Part shown: piece by piece, positions 8,343 through 17,510 of the stretch
Layout: every line of letters begins with the position of its first letter
How positions within the stretch are numbered: position 1 is the stretch's first letter
Origin: DASZTV01 sp036268405
GTDB taxonomy: Bacteria; Actinomycetota; Actinomycetes; JAFAQI01
Reading direction: 5' to 3'
Assembly (NCBI GenBank): GCA_036268405.1
Contig: DATAUF010000002.1
Span: forward strand, 18,199-82,198
DNA: 64,000 nucleotides
The notes under the pieces: generated by a model
Seen by the model: the letters and a program-made list of their open reading frames with translations, nothing else
What the model was told of the DNA's origin: nothing
Database searches by the model: none
Made by a program: the position numbers and the translations under genes

Positions 8343-9803
8343 ATGACGAATCACGTTGGCGCGGACTCGGAGGCGAATGTGACAGCAGGCGCAACTACCG
8401 GCACCGTGACGTCGAATGCGGCCTTGGCCGCCCCGGCGCCTGGGGAGATCGAGCAGGTCATGCGGCGGCTGCGTGCAACCGCTGCGAGCGGCCGCACTCG
8501 ACCGCTTGCCTGGCGGCTGAAGCAGCTCGCCGGCATCGATCGACTACTCGCTGAACGCGAGACGGAGATCGCCGAAGCGCTTGGAGCCGACCTCGGTCGG
8601 ACCGGCTTCGACGCCTGGCTCGGTGACATCGCGTCGACCCGCGCGGAGGCGTCGTACGCCCGCAAGCACTTGCGGCGCTGGATGCGGCCGCGCCGGGCCT
8701 CTGTGCCGATGAGCATGCGGCCGGGCCGCGCCTACTACGCGTACGAGCCGCTCGGCGTTGTCCTCGTCATCGGTCCGTGGAACTACCCGGTGTATCTCAC
8801 GCTGGGCCCGCTCATCGGAGCGTTGGCCGCGGGCAACTGCGCGGTCGTCAAGCCCTCCGAACACGCCCCCGCAACGTCGGCTCTGCTGACGCGACTGCTC
8901 CCGGAGTACCTCGACGCGGACGCAGTCGCCGTTGTCGAGGGCGATGCGCGCGCGACCCAAGCGCTCATGGAGCAGGGCTTCGACCACGCCTTCTTCACCG
9001 GCGGACCGGAGATCGGCAAGCTCGTCATGGCGGCGGCCGCTCCTACCCTCACCCCGGTCACCCTCGAGCTCGGTGGCAAGTCGCCGGCGATCGTCAGTCG
9101 CACCGCCGATCCCGCCATCGCAGCGCGGCGCATCGTGTGGACGAAGTTCATCAACTCCGGCCAGACCTGCATCGCGCCGGACTACGTTCTCGTCGACGCC
9201 ACGGTCAAAGACCTGTTCGTGCGCGAGCTCGGTACCGCGCTGAGCCAGATGCGGGTGGGCGCACCTCAGTACGCGCCCATCGTCAACCGCCGCCAGTACG
9301 ACCGTCTCGCCGGTCTGCTCGCCGACAGCGGTGGCGATGTCGCGGTGGGCGGCGGCACCGATGCTGCAACCGGTGCCATCGAGCCGACCGTGATCGTCGA
9401 GCCCGACCCGGCGTCGCCGGTGATGCAGGAGGAGATCTTCGGCCCGATCCTGCCGGTGCTCGGCACAGCCTCGCTCGATGCGGCGATCGAGTTCGTCGGC
9501 GCTCGCGCGAAGCCGCTTGCGGCGTACCTGTTCAGTGCGAGCCGTGCCGAGCAGCGCCGGGCTACCGCCGAGATCAACGCGGGCGGCATGGTGATCAACC
9601 AAGCCTCGTTGCACGTGTTGGTCCCGTCCCTGCCGTTCGGCGGCGTGGGCAACAGCGGCATGGGCGCCTACCACGGAGAGTGGGGCTTCCAGACCTTCAG
9701 CCACCGCAAGGCCGTGTTGGTGAAACGACAGCGGCCGGACCTGTCGCTGATGTACCCGCCGTACACCGCACGCACCGAGCGACTGTTGCGACGAGTGTTC
9801 TGA
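8343..9803 (+). CDS. Aldehyde dehydrogenase family protein
   Basis: A 486-residue NAD(P)-dependent aldehyde dehydrogenase. VIGPWNYPVYLTLGPL and VVKPSE mark the cofactor site; E242 lies in LELGGKSP, and the catalytic Cys is C276 in NSGQTCIAP. The EEIFGPILPV motif and the short C-terminus FQTFSHRKAVLVK fit the ALDH3-like (fatty/aryl aldehyde) branch. ATG at 8343 is preferred with GGTGGG upstream; an in-frame GTG at 8331 is possible. It leads the plus-strand operon aldehyde dehydrogenase - P450 - ligase, which suggests stepwise oxidation of an alkyl side chain to an acid and then to a CoA ester. Confidence 0.9.
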   Translation: MTNHVGADSEANVTAGATTGTVTSNAALAAPAPGEIEQVMRRLRATAASGRTRPLAWRLKQLAGIDRLLAERETEIAEALGADLGRTGFDAWLGDIASTRAEASYARKHLRRWMRPRRASVPMSMRPGRAYYAYEPLGVVLVIGPWNYPVYLTLGPLIGALAAGNCAVVKPSEHAPATSALLTRLLPEYLDADAVAVVEGDARATQALMEQGFDHAFFTGGPEIGKLVMAAAAPTLTPVTLELGGKSPAIVSRTADPAIAARRIVWTKFINSGQTCIAPDYVLVDATVKDLFVRELGTALSQMRVGAPQYAPIVNRRQYDRLAGLLADSGGDVAVGGGTDAATGAIEPTVIVEPDPASPVMQEEIFGPILPVLGTASLDAAIEFVGARAKPLAAYLFSASRAEQRRATAEINAGGMVINQASLHVLVPSLPFGGVGNSGMGAYHGEWGFQTFSHRKAVLVKRQRPDLSLMYPPYTARTERLLRRVF

Positions 9804-9840
9804 TGACGGCTGTTCTGACGATCGCAGGGAGGATCCGCCC

Positions 9841-11094
9841 ATGAGTTCCGAGCGTCCGCCGTTCGACCCGGTGTCGGTGTCTCCGCTGTCCTTCTGGGAC
9901 AGCACCGCCGAGGAGCGCGACGCCTCGTTCAAGATCCTTCGGGACGAGCGCCCGGTGAGCTGGCATCCGCCGCTCGAGGGCTCGCTGATGGAGGCCGAGC
10001 AGGACGGGTTCTGGGCGGTATCGCGCCACGAAGACATCGCGGCGATCAGCAAGAATCCGGAAGTGTTCTGCTCGGGCCGGGGCGTGATGATCGAAGAGGT
10101 GCCAGAGGACCTTCTCGAGGCGGCCCAGTCCTTCCTGGCGATGGACGCGCCTCGGCACGGCGCGCTGCGTCGACTCGTGAGTGTGGCGTTCACGCCCAAG
10201 CAGATCGCGAAGATCGACGAGCAGATCAAGGCGCAGGCACGGCGGATTGTCGACGACTTGCTCGACACGACCGACGGCGACTTCGTCACCCAGGTGTCGA
10301 AGCGGCTTCCGATGTGGACGATCTACGAGCTGATCGGTTTGCCGGAGGAGCTCCGCGAAGAGGCTGCGCATCACGCCGACGGAATGGTCTCCTGGGCGGA
10401 CGCGGACGTTGCAGCGGGCCGCGAGCCGGGCGAGGTGCTCAACGACAGCCTGGTCGGCCTGATCACCATCGCGTTCGAGATGGTCGAGGACCGCAAGACG
10501 CATCCGCGCGACGACATCCTGACCAACCTGGTGCAGGCGGAGGTTGACGGTCAGCGGCTTACCGACGAGGAGATAGCGAGCTTCTTCGTCCTGCTCTCGG
10601 TGGCGGGCAACGACACCACCCGCAACTCGACAACGCTCGGCATGAAATACCTCTGCGACTTCCCGGAGCAGCGCAAGCTGTTGGCTGACAACCCCGAAGG
10701 CCTGATTCAGCCGGCGGCCGAAGAGATCGTCCGCTACGCGACGCCGGTGATGACGTTCCGGCGTACCGCGACGCGCGACGTCGAGCTGCACGGCCAGCAG
10801 ATCCGCGAAGGCGACTGGGTCGTGACGCTGTTCTCCTCGGCGAATCGCGACGAGCGGGAGTTCATGCATCCGGGTGAGTTCGACATCACCCGCACGCCGA
10901 ATCGGCACGTCGGGTTCGGTGGCGGCGGCCCGCACTTCTGCATGGGCAGCATGCTGGCTCGTACGCAGCTGCGGTCGCTGTTCACTGAGCTTGCGACCCG
11001 GGCTCCGGGCCTCGAGCTCGGCGAGCCGAACTATCTGGTGGGCAACTTCGTCCACGCGGTCAAGTCGGTTCCGTACCAGCTGAACGCTCGCTGA
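9841..11094 (+). CDS. Cytochrome P450
   Basis: A 417-residue soluble bacterial P450. The oxygen-binding I-helix motif AGNDTTRNS is near residue 254, the ExxR pair in EEIVRY near 294, and the haem loop GFGGGGPHFCMGS has thiolate Cys at about 367. The long N-terminal part (FWDSTAEERDASFKILR) resembles the CYP125/CYP124/CYP142-type actinobacterial terminal hydroxylases of sterols and branched lipids; that assignment is tentative. Position between an aldehyde dehydrogenase and an acyl-CoA ligase fits terminal or side-chain hydroxylation. Confidence 0.93.
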   Translation: MSSERPPFDPVSVSPLSFWDSTAEERDASFKILRDERPVSWHPPLEGSLMEAEQDGFWAVSRHEDIAAISKNPEVFCSGRGVMIEEVPEDLLEAAQSFLAMDAPRHGALRRLVSVAFTPKQIAKIDEQIKAQARRIVDDLLDTTDGDFVTQVSKRLPMWTIYELIGLPEELREEAAHHADGMVSWADADVAAGREPGEVLNDSLVGLITIAFEMVEDRKTHPRDDILTNLVQAEVDGQRLTDEEIASFFVLLSVAGNDTTRNSTTLGMKYLCDFPEQRKLLADNPEGLIQPAAEEIVRYATPVMTFRRTATRDVELHGQQIREGDWVVTLFSSANRDEREFMHPGEFDITRTPNRHVGFGGGGPHFCMGSMLARTQLRSLFTELATRAPGLELGEPNYLVGNFVHAVKSVPYQLNAR

Positions 11095-11095
11095 C

Positions 11096-12622
11096 ATGTA
11101 CCCCGGAACCTTCGCGCTGACCACCCCGGACAAGCCGGCCGTGGTTGTGGCCGGCAACGGGGAAGTGCTGACGTATCGCGAGCTCGACGAGGGCTCTGCA
11201 CGATTGGCGAGGCTCTTGCACGACCGCGGTCTGCGGTCGGGCGACACCATTGCGGTGCTGAGCGACAACCAGCTGCCGGTGTTCGAGGTCTACTGGGCGG
11301 CGATGCGGTCGGGGCTCTACCTCACCGCGGTCAACCACCATCTGTCGACCGACGAGGTGGCGTACATCGTCAACGACAGTGACGCGAAGGCGATCGTCGT
11401 GTCGGCGGCGAAACGGGAGCTCGCCGAGAGCATCGTCACCACGACACCGGCGGTCGAGGTCCGCCTCGCGTTCGGCGGAGAGGTGGTCGGGCACGAGAGC
11501 TACGAGAAGCTGCTCGCCGACATCCCGCCGACTCCGCTCGAGCGTCAGCCTCGTGGTGGCGACATGCTCTATTCGTCAGGTACGACGGGCCGACCCAAGG
11601 GAATCAAAGCGCCGCTGCCGGACCGGCAGGTCGACGAACCGGGCGACATGTACGTCGCATTGTTCGTGCCGCACTTCGCGATGTCGGCGGACACCGTCTA
11701 CCTGTCACCGGCACCGCTCTACCACGCCGCTCCGCTGCGGTTCTGCGCCACGATCCAGTCGGTCGGCGGCACGGTCGTGATGATGGAACGGTTCGACGCC
11801 GAAGCGATGCTGGCCGCGATCGAGCGCTACCAGGTCACCCACCTGCAGGTGGTGCCGACGATGTTCGTGCGGATGCTGAAGCTGCCCGACACGGATCGCG
11901 CCCGCTATGACGTCAGCAGCCTCAAGGTCGCGATTCATGCGGCGGCACCGTGTCCGCCCGACGTGAAGCAGGCGATGATCGAGTGGTGGGGGCCGATCCT
12001 CACCGAGTACTACGCGTCCACCGAAGGCAACGGCGGCACTCTCATCGGCAGTGCCGACTGGCTGCGCAAGCCGGGTTCGGTCGGCAAGCCGTTCGTCGGC
12101 GTCCCGCACATCTGCGATGACGAGGGCAACAAGGTCGGCTCGGGTGAGGTGGGCACCGTCTACTTCGAGCGGGAAGCGTTGCCGTTCACGTACCACAACG
12201 ATCCGGACAAGACGGCGGCCGCGCAGCACCCGCAGTTCCCGACCTGGACCACGGTCGGTGACCTCGGCTACCTCGACGAGGACGGCTTTCTGTTCCTCAC
12301 CGACCGCAAGTCGTTCATGATCATCTCCGGCGGGGTGAACATCTACCCGCAGGAGATCGAGAACGCGCTGGCACTGCATCCGATGGTGTCCGACGTGGCC
12401 GTGATCGGCGTTCCGGACGACGAGATGGGTGAGCAGGTCAAGGCCGTCATCGTGCTCGCCCCGGGTGTCGAACCGAGTCAGACCACTAAGGACGAGCTGA
12501 TTGACTTTCTCGGTGCCCGGATCGCGCGGTTCAAGCTGCCGCGCAGTATCGACTTCGTCGACGCGCTGCCGCGGACACCGACCGGCAAGCTCGCCAAGCA
12601 CCTGCTGACCGGACGGTCCTAA
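11096..12622 (+). CDS. Acyl-CoA synthetase (FadD-like)
   Basis: A 508-residue ANL-superfamily ligase. The P-loop reads YSSGTTGRPKGIKAP, then YYASTEGNG, DRKSFMIISGGVNIYP and a C-terminal LPRTPTGKLAKH with the catalytic lysine. The ATG lies one base after the P450 stop, so the two are co-transcribed. The general layout resembles FadD19/FadD17-type enzymes that load sterol side chains, but the substrate is not defined by sequence alone. The last four bases overlap the convergent thiolase gene. Confidence 0.9.
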   Translation: MYPGTFALTTPDKPAVVVAGNGEVLTYRELDEGSARLARLLHDRGLRSGDTIAVLSDNQLPVFEVYWAAMRSGLYLTAVNHHLSTDEVAYIVNDSDAKAIVVSAAKRELAESIVTTTPAVEVRLAFGGEVVGHESYEKLLADIPPTPLERQPRGGDMLYSSGTTGRPKGIKAPLPDRQVDEPGDMYVALFVPHFAMSADTVYLSPAPLYHAAPLRFCATIQSVGGTVVMMERFDAEAMLAAIERYQVTHLQVVPTMFVRMLKLPDTDRARYDVSSLKVAIHAAAPCPPDVKQAMIEWWGPILTEYYASTEGNGGTLIGSADWLRKPGSVGKPFVGVPHICDDEGNKVGSGEVGTVYFEREALPFTYHNDPDKTAAAQHPQFPTWTTVGDLGYLDEDGFLFLTDRKSFMIISGGVNIYPQEIENALALHPMVSDVAVIGVPDDEMGEQVKAVIVLAPGVEPSQTTKDELIDFLGARIARFKLPRSIDFVDALPRTPTGKLAKHLLTGRS

Positions 12623-13773
12623 CCGAGCCGTTCGATGATCGTGACGTTTGCCTGGCCACCGCCTTCGCACATCGTCTGCAGTCCGTAACGACCGCCGGTC
12701 CGCTCGAGCTCGTGGAGCAGCGTCGTCATGAGGCGGGCACCGGTCGCACCGATCGGGTGGCCGAGTGCGATCGCGCCGCCGTTCGGGTTGACCCGCGCCG
12801 GGTCCGCGCCGATGTCGGCCTGCCAGGCGAGTACGACGCTGGCGAATGCCTCGTTGATCTCGATGGTGTCGATGTCCCCGATGCTCAGACCGCTCTTCTT
12901 GAACGCGTTCTCGGTCGCCGGGATCGGTGCGGTGAGCATGAGGACGGGATCGGCGCCGAGGACCGACAGGTGATGAATGCGTGCGCGCGGCGTCAGTCCG
13001 TGACGACGGACGGCATCCTCCGACGCGATGAGCAGGGCGGCCGAGGCATCCGAGATCTGGCTGGACACCGCTGCGGTGAGCCGGCCGCCTGGCACGAGGG
13101 TGTTGAGCGAGGCCATCTTCTCGAGCGAGGTGTCCGGTCGCGGTCCCTCGTCAGCGCTCACCCCTTCGAGTGCCACGATCTCTCGATCGAAGTGGCCGCC
13201 GGCCTGCGCAGCGGCAGCGCGCTGGTGGCTGGCGAGGGCGAAGTGCTCCATGTCCTCGCGGCTGAGTCCCCACTGCTCGGCGATCCGCTCGGCCGCGACG
13301 AACTGCGAGATCTCCTGGTCGCCGTACCGCGCATGCCAGCCCTTTGAGCCGGTCCAGGGGTCAGTGGCACCGAACGGCTCGCCGGCACCGAACGCGCTGA
13401 GGATCGGGAACTGACTCATCTTCTGTACGCCGCCGGCGATGATCAGGTCCGAGGTGCCGCTCATCACGCCCTGTGCCGCGAAGTGGACGGCCTGTTGTGC
13501 CGATCCGCACTGCCGGTCGATCGTGACGCCGGGCACCGTCTCGGGCAGGCCTGCGGCGAGCGCGGACGTCCGGGCGATGTCGCCGGCCTGTGACCCGATC
13601 TGGTCGAGGCAGCCGAAGATCACATCGTCGATCGCCGCGGGATCGATGTCGGTGCGTTCAACCAAGGTTCGGATGACATGGGCACCCAAGTCGGACGGAT
13701 GCACCTCGGCGAAGCCGCCGCCTCGTTTTCCGACTGGCGTTCGGACGGCGTCGACGATGTAGGCCTCGGGCAT
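12619..13773 (-). CDS. Thiolase (acetyl-CoA acetyltransferase family)
   Basis: A 384-residue thiolase that cleaves beta-ketoacyl-CoA. The nucleophile is in DRQCGSAQQAVH near residue 90, the base His in GGAIALGHPIGATGAR, and the second Cys in CEGGGQANVT near the C-terminus. ATG at 13773 follows a strong AGAGGAGG site. It is the third gene of the operon acyl-CoA dehydrogenase - TetR - thiolase, 10 bases after the regulator. It ends in a 4-bp convergent overlap with the ligase at 11096-12622. Confidence 0.93.
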   Translation of the reverse strand: MPEAYIVDAVRTPVGKRGGGFAEVHPSDLGAHVIRTLVERTDIDPAAIDDVIFGCLDQIGSQAGDIARTSALAAGLPETVPGVTIDRQCGSAQQAVHFAAQGVMSGTSDLIIAGGVQKMSQFPILSAFGAGEPFGATDPWTGSKGWHARYGDQEISQFVAAERIAEQWGLSREDMEHFALASHQRAAAAQAGGHFDREIVALEGVSADEGPRPDTSLEKMASLNTLVPGGRLTAAVSSQISDASAALLIASEDAVRRHGLTPRARIHHLSVLGADPVLMLTAPIPATENAFKKSGLSIGDIDTIEINEAFASVVLAWQADIGADPARVNPNGGAIALGHPIGATGARLMTTLLHELERTGGRYGLQTMCEGGGQANVTIIERLG

Positions 13774-13783
13774 GGTTCCTCCT

Positions 13784-14398
13784 CTACGACGCGGCTGCGA
13801 TGCCGCGTCTGATGATCGATTGGGCGGTGGCAATGACGGAGTCGAGCGAGCCACGTTGCGGGGTCCACCACTCGGTGGCCCAGTTCAAGCTCCCGATGAC
13901 GAGCAGCCGGGCGAGCTCGGGGTCCAGGTCGGCACGCATGCTGCCGTCGGCATGGGCGACACGGAAGAGCGACCGCCAGATCTCGGCGTACTTGCGCTCT
14001 TCGATCAGCTGCCGGCCGCGGATCGCAGGTGGAAGCTGGCCGACGTTGCGAATGACGGCGTGGGCGAAGCTCGACTCGGACATCAGCTGGCGGATGTGGG
14101 CGTCGATCGCGATGTCGAGTCGGTCGAGCGCCGTCGCCGAGGCGGGTGCGCGGTCAAGCGCTGCGGCAACGTAGTCCCGCAGCTTGATCGTCCCGACGAC
14201 GACGACCTCTTCGATGAGGTGGTCTCGCGAAGGGAAGTAGTAGTAGATCGCCGGAGCTTGCAGCCCGGCTTCTTCGGCGACATCGACGAGCCGCGTGCCG
14301 CTGTAGCCCAGGCGACTCAACGTCATGGCCGCCGCCGAGATGACGCGCTCGCGGGTTCGCTCGGACTTCGACCCGGCTTCGGTCGTGCGAGTGCTCAC
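13784..14398 (-). CDS. TetR family regulator 1 of the catabolic island
   Basis: A 204-residue TetR-type repressor with N-terminal helix-turn-helix RLVDVAEEAGLQAPAIYYYF (about residues 34-53) and an effector domain ending in WATEWWTPQRGSLDSVIATA. It closely resembles the TetR at 16798-17490 in both the DNA-binding helix and the C-terminus. GTG at 14398 overlaps the TGA of the acyl-CoA dehydrogenase by 4 bp. The likely ligand is an acyl-CoA intermediate; the likely operators are the AT-rich motifs in the island. Both are inference. Confidence 0.9.
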   Translation of the reverse strand: MSTRTTEAGSKSERTRERVISAAAMTLSRLGYSGTRLVDVAEEAGLQAPAIYYYFPSRDHLIEEVVVVGTIKLRDYVAAALDRAPASATALDRLDIAIDAHIRQLMSESSFAHAVIRNVGQLPPAIRGRQLIEERKYAEIWRSLFRVAHADGSMRADLDPELARLLVIGSLNWATEWWTPQRGSLDSVIATAQSIIRRGIAAAS

Positions 14399-15558
14399 CG
14401 TCGGGCGCCTGCTCGACTCATGAGCTGCGAGACGATGACATTGCGCTGGATCTCGTTGGTGCCTTCTCCGACGATCATCAGCGGAGCGTCGCGAAAGTAG
14501 CGCTCGACGTCGAACTCGGTGGAGTAGCCGTAGCCGCCATGAATCCGGACCGCGTTGAGGGCGATCTGCATGGCCGTCTCGGAGGCGAACAGCTTGGCCA
14601 TGCCAGCCTCCATGTCGCACCGCTCACCGGCCTCGAGACGTTCGGCGGCATAGAGCACGAGCTGGCGTGCGGCGGTCAGCTGCGTCGCCATGTCGGCGAG
14701 GTAGTTGCCGATCGACTGGTGCTTCCAGATCGGCTTGCCGAAAGACGTCCGGTCCTGCGCGTACTGCATCGCGTCCTCGAACGCCGCGCGCGCGACGCCT
14801 AGTGCGCGAGCAGCGACTTGAATCCGGCCGGTCTCAAGGCCCTTCATCATCTGTGAGAAGCCCTGGCCCGGCGTCTCGCCCAGCAGCGCCGTGCTGGGCG
14901 TGCGATAGTCGTGGAAGACGAGCTCGCAAGTCTCGACCCCCTTGTAACCGAGCTTGCCGAGGTCCTTCGAGATGGTGAATCCGGCGCCCGGCTCGACGAG
15001 GATGATGCTGATTCCGCGGTGACGTGGCTCGGCCTTGGGGTCGGTCTTGCACAGCAGCGCGATCATTCCGGATCGGCGCGGATTGGTGATCCACGTCTTC
15101 GAGCCGTTGATCACGTACTCGCTGCCGTCGTCGGACAGGGTCGCAGTGGTCGTGATCGCCTGCAGGTCGGATCCTCCGCTGGGCTCGGTGAGCGCCATCG
15201 CGGCCCGGAGCTCGCCGGTTGCCATGAGCGGTAGGTAGGTCTTCTTCTGGTCATCTGTACCGAACTCACAGAGGAGCTTCGAGACGACCGTGTGGCCACC
15301 CATTGCGCCTGCCAGGCTCATCCAGCCGCGCGAGAGCTCCTCGGTGATCAGCGCGTAGCAAGGCATCGACACCTTGGCCTCGCCGTAGGGCACGGGGATC
15401 GCCAACCCGAAGATCCCCAGCTGCTTCATTGCCTCGATCAGCTTCTCGGGGTACGTGTTCGCGTGCTCAAGGTCTCGGACGACCGGCTTGACGTCGCGGT
15501 CGACGAAGTCGCGGACCGTCGCGACGATGTCCTGCTCGTCCTGGCTCAGGGTCGCCAT
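14395..15558 (-). CDS. Acyl-CoA dehydrogenase 1
   Basis: A 387-residue FAD enzyme that introduces an alpha,beta double bond into acyl-CoA. ALTEPSGGSDLQAI is the FAD/substrate loop, KTWITN follows, then the RTSFGKPIWKHQ signature and IHGGYGYSTEF. EGTNEIQRNVI carries the catalytic base glutamate near residue 366. ATG at 15558 was preferred over a start 24 bases upstream because GGACC precedes it and the ACAD N-terminus begins there. It is first gene of the operon with TetR 1 and the thiolase. Confidence 0.92.
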   Translation of the reverse strand: MATLSQDEQDIVATVRDFVDRDVKPVVRDLEHANTYPEKLIEAMKQLGIFGLAIPVPYGEAKVSMPCYALITEELSRGWMSLAGAMGGHTVVSKLLCEFGTDDQKKTYLPLMATGELRAAMALTEPSGGSDLQAITTTATLSDDGSEYVINGSKTWITNPRRSGMIALLCKTDPKAEPRHRGISIILVEPGAGFTISKDLGKLGYKGVETCELVFHDYRTPSTALLGETPGQGFSQMMKGLETGRIQVAARALGVARAAFEDAMQYAQDRTSFGKPIWKHQSIGNYLADMATQLTAARQLVLYAAERLEAGERCDMEAGMAKLFASETAMQIALNAVRIHGGYGYSTEFDVERYFRDAPLMIVGEGTNEIQRNVIVSQLMSRAGARR

Positions 15559-15584
15559 GGCGGGTCCTTTCGGTGCTTGCACCG

Positions 15585-15617
15585 TTGTCGACGTACGGAT
15601 TCTAACCTATATTAAAA
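15585..15617 (+). promoter_or_regulatory. Leaderless promoter with AT-rich operator
   Basis: A -35-like TTGTCG (15585-15590), a 17-base spacer and -10 TATATT (15608-15613) are followed by six bases and the ATG at 15620, which would be the transcript's first base. The -10 sits inside ATTCTAACCTATATTAAAA (15599-15617), the reverse complement of which matches the dioxygenase operator at 16 of 19 bases. The site also lies between the divergent acyl-CoA dehydrogenases and may control both. Confidence 0.62.
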
Positions 15618-15619
15618 CC

Positions 15620-16801
15620 ATGGATTTCGCGTTGCCTGAGTCGGCGCTCGCGGTGCAGGAAGGCGTCGGCCGGGTCGCAGCAAAGTTCGACCTTGCGTAC
15701 TGGGACCGTTGCGACGCCGAGCACACCTGGCCCGAAGAGCTGTGGCAGGAGCTCGCCGGGTCGGGCTGGATCGGCCTGGCAATTCCCGAGGAGTACGGCG
15801 GCGGGGGACAAGGTCTCCTTGAGCTTGTCGTTGCGACCGAGTGCTTGGCGGCAAGTGGGGCCGGCGGCGCTGCGTCGTTGCTCTACGTGCTCACTCCGGG
15901 ATTCGGTGGGCTGACCGTTTCGAGGCACGGCACGGCGGAGCAGAAGGCGGAGCTGTTGCCTGGCATGGCGACCGGCGAGATCGAGGCGTGCTTTGCGATC
16001 ACCGAACCGGACGCCGGCAGCAACGCGTTTGCGATCACGACCTTTGCTCGTCGGGAGGGGTCGGACTTCGTCGTCAACGGCCGCAAGATCTGGACCTCGG
16101 GTGCGGCGCGCTCGAAGTGGATGCTCCTGGTCTGCCGGACGACGCTTGCGATCGACAACCCGCGATCGAGCAGTGGCTTCACGATCCTGCTGGTCGACAT
16201 CCCAGAGGCGCTCGCCAACGGATCACTGACACTGACACCGGTGCCGAAGATGGGCACCAACGTCGTGCCGTCCTACATGGTCTATCTGGACGACGTCCAT
16301 GTCCCGGCGTCGCGGGTGCTGGGTGAGGTCGATCGCGGCTTCACGGTGTTGTGGGACATCCTCAATCCGGAGCGCGCACTGGTAGCGGCGGGTGCCGTCG
16401 GAAGCGCGGACCTCACCCTTCGGCTCGCCTGTGACTACGCCAACCAACGCGAGGTCTTCGACCGGCCGATCGGCGCCAACCAAGGCGTCGCGTTCCCGTT
16501 GGCACACGTCAAGGCACAGACCGAGCTCGCGCGGTTGATGACGTACAAGGCGGCCTGGCTCTACGACAACGACCTGCCCAGCGGAACCGAGTCCAACGTT
16601 GCGAAGTACACCGCCGCGAACGCGTGCTTTGACGCGGCGGACCGCGCATTCCAGACCTTCGGCGGGATGGCGTACGCCACCGAGTACCCGATCGCGCGGA
16701 TCTTTCGCGATGCCCGCATCCTCCGGACCATCCCGGTCTCAGAGGAGCTGATCCTCTCTCACATCGCCACGCAGTCGTTGGGCCTGCCGCGCAGCTACTA
16801 A
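15620..16801 (+). CDS. Acyl-CoA dehydrogenase 2
   Basis: A 393-residue acyl-CoA dehydrogenase. It has IPEEYGGGGQGLLELV and CFAITEPDAGSNAF for FAD and substrate binding, then VVNGRKIWTSGA, REVFDRPIGANQGVAFPLA and FQTFGGMAYATEYPIARIFRD. The C-terminal base region reads IPVSEELILSHIA, with Glu in place of the EGT-E motif. It is more divergent than dehydrogenase 1 and may act on a bulky or branched acyl-CoA. No ribosome site precedes the ATG; the promoter supports a leaderless message. Its stop overlaps the convergent TetR gene. Confidence 0.9.
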   Translation: MDFALPESALAVQEGVGRVAAKFDLAYWDRCDAEHTWPEELWQELAGSGWIGLAIPEEYGGGGQGLLELVVATECLAASGAGGAASLLYVLTPGFGGLTVSRHGTAEQKAELLPGMATGEIEACFAITEPDAGSNAFAITTFARREGSDFVVNGRKIWTSGAARSKWMLLVCRTTLAIDNPRSSSGFTILLVDIPEALANGSLTLTPVPKMGTNVVPSYMVYLDDVHVPASRVLGEVDRGFTVLWDILNPERALVAAGAVGSADLTLRLACDYANQREVFDRPIGANQGVAFPLAHVKAQTELARLMTYKAAWLYDNDLPSGTESNVAKYTAANACFDAADRAFQTFGGMAYATEYPIARIFRDARILRTIPVSEELILSHIATQSLGLPRSY

Positions 16802-17490
16802 GAGGTCGCGCGACCTAAAGCCGGCCGTCCGCGTCGCTTGGCGTGCGCCTTGAGTGTCGCGTCATCGCACAAGCTGTGCTCGACAATCGCTTGCGCGGTG
16901 CGCAGCACGGTTTCTAGTGGGTCCCGCTTCGGGTTCCACCACTCGGCCGTCCAGTTGAGGGCGCCGAGCAGGAGCATGCGCGCGCTGAACGGATCGAGCT
17001 CGGGCCGGAGCAGGCCCTCCTTCTCGGCGTCGCGGATAAGCAGCCGCCAGATCTCGCCGTACTTGGCTTCCTCATCCAGCTGGTGTTTGCGGATCGCGTC
17101 GGGAACCTGGCCGGCGTTGCGGATGGCGGCGGTGGTGTAGTCGGAGATGCCGAGCTCGTACCGCAGGTGGGCTTCTGCGGCGACCTTGATCCGGCTGATG
17201 GCGTCGGTGCCCTTCGGGAGCGCGTCGAGCTGGGCCTGGACGTGCTCTCGCATGTGCTCGAGGCCGACCGACATCACGGCCTCGATCAGGTCATCGCGAG
17301 ATTCGAAGTAGTAGTAGATCGCTGGAGCCTGGATCTCGGCCTTGTCCGCGACGTCGGTCAGACGAGTGCCTGAGTACCCCTTGCGGCTGAGAACGTAAGC
17401 AGCAGCATCAAGAATCCGCTCTCGGGTGCGCGCTGACTTGCTGTCGTCGCCATCCGTCGGACGTCGACGTGCGGCGACTGCCTTTGCCAT
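16798..17490 (-). CDS. TetR family regulator 2 of the catabolic island
   Basis: A 230-residue TetR repressor. The helix-turn-helix RLTDVADKAEIQAPAIYYYF is nearly that of TetR 1 (APAIYYYF and GYSGTRL are shared), and both end with a WW-P-R motif, so the two are paralogues and may recognise the same operators. A basic C-terminal tail (KAHAKRRGRPALGR) is present. The ATG at 17490 directly follows a TATGAT-N6 promoter, so it is probably leaderless and autoregulated. It starts only 7 bases after the stop of the ABC ATPase gene. Confidence 0.9.
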   Translation of the reverse strand: MAKAVAARRRPTDGDDSKSARTRERILDAAAYVLSRKGYSGTRLTDVADKAEIQAPAIYYYFESRDDLIEAVMSVGLEHMREHVQAQLDALPKGTDAISRIKVAAEAHLRYELGISDYTTAAIRNAGQVPDAIRKHQLDEEAKYGEIWRLLIRDAEKEGLLRPELDPFSARMLLLGALNWTAEWWNPKRDPLETVLRTAQAIVEHSLCDDATLKAHAKRRGRPALGRATS

Positions 17491-17510
17491 TTTCGAATCA
17501 TAGAAGAGAT
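17491..17510 (-). promoter_or_regulatory. Leaderless promoter/operator of TetR 2
   Basis: On the minus strand -10 TATGAT (17497-17502) is followed by TCGAAA and the ATG at 17490. TTTCGAATC here is shared with the divergent site at 6213-6232. The element lies over the stop codon of the upstream ABC ATPase gene, so the regulator has its own start point inside that gene's end. No convincing -35 is visible. Confidence 0.45.
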
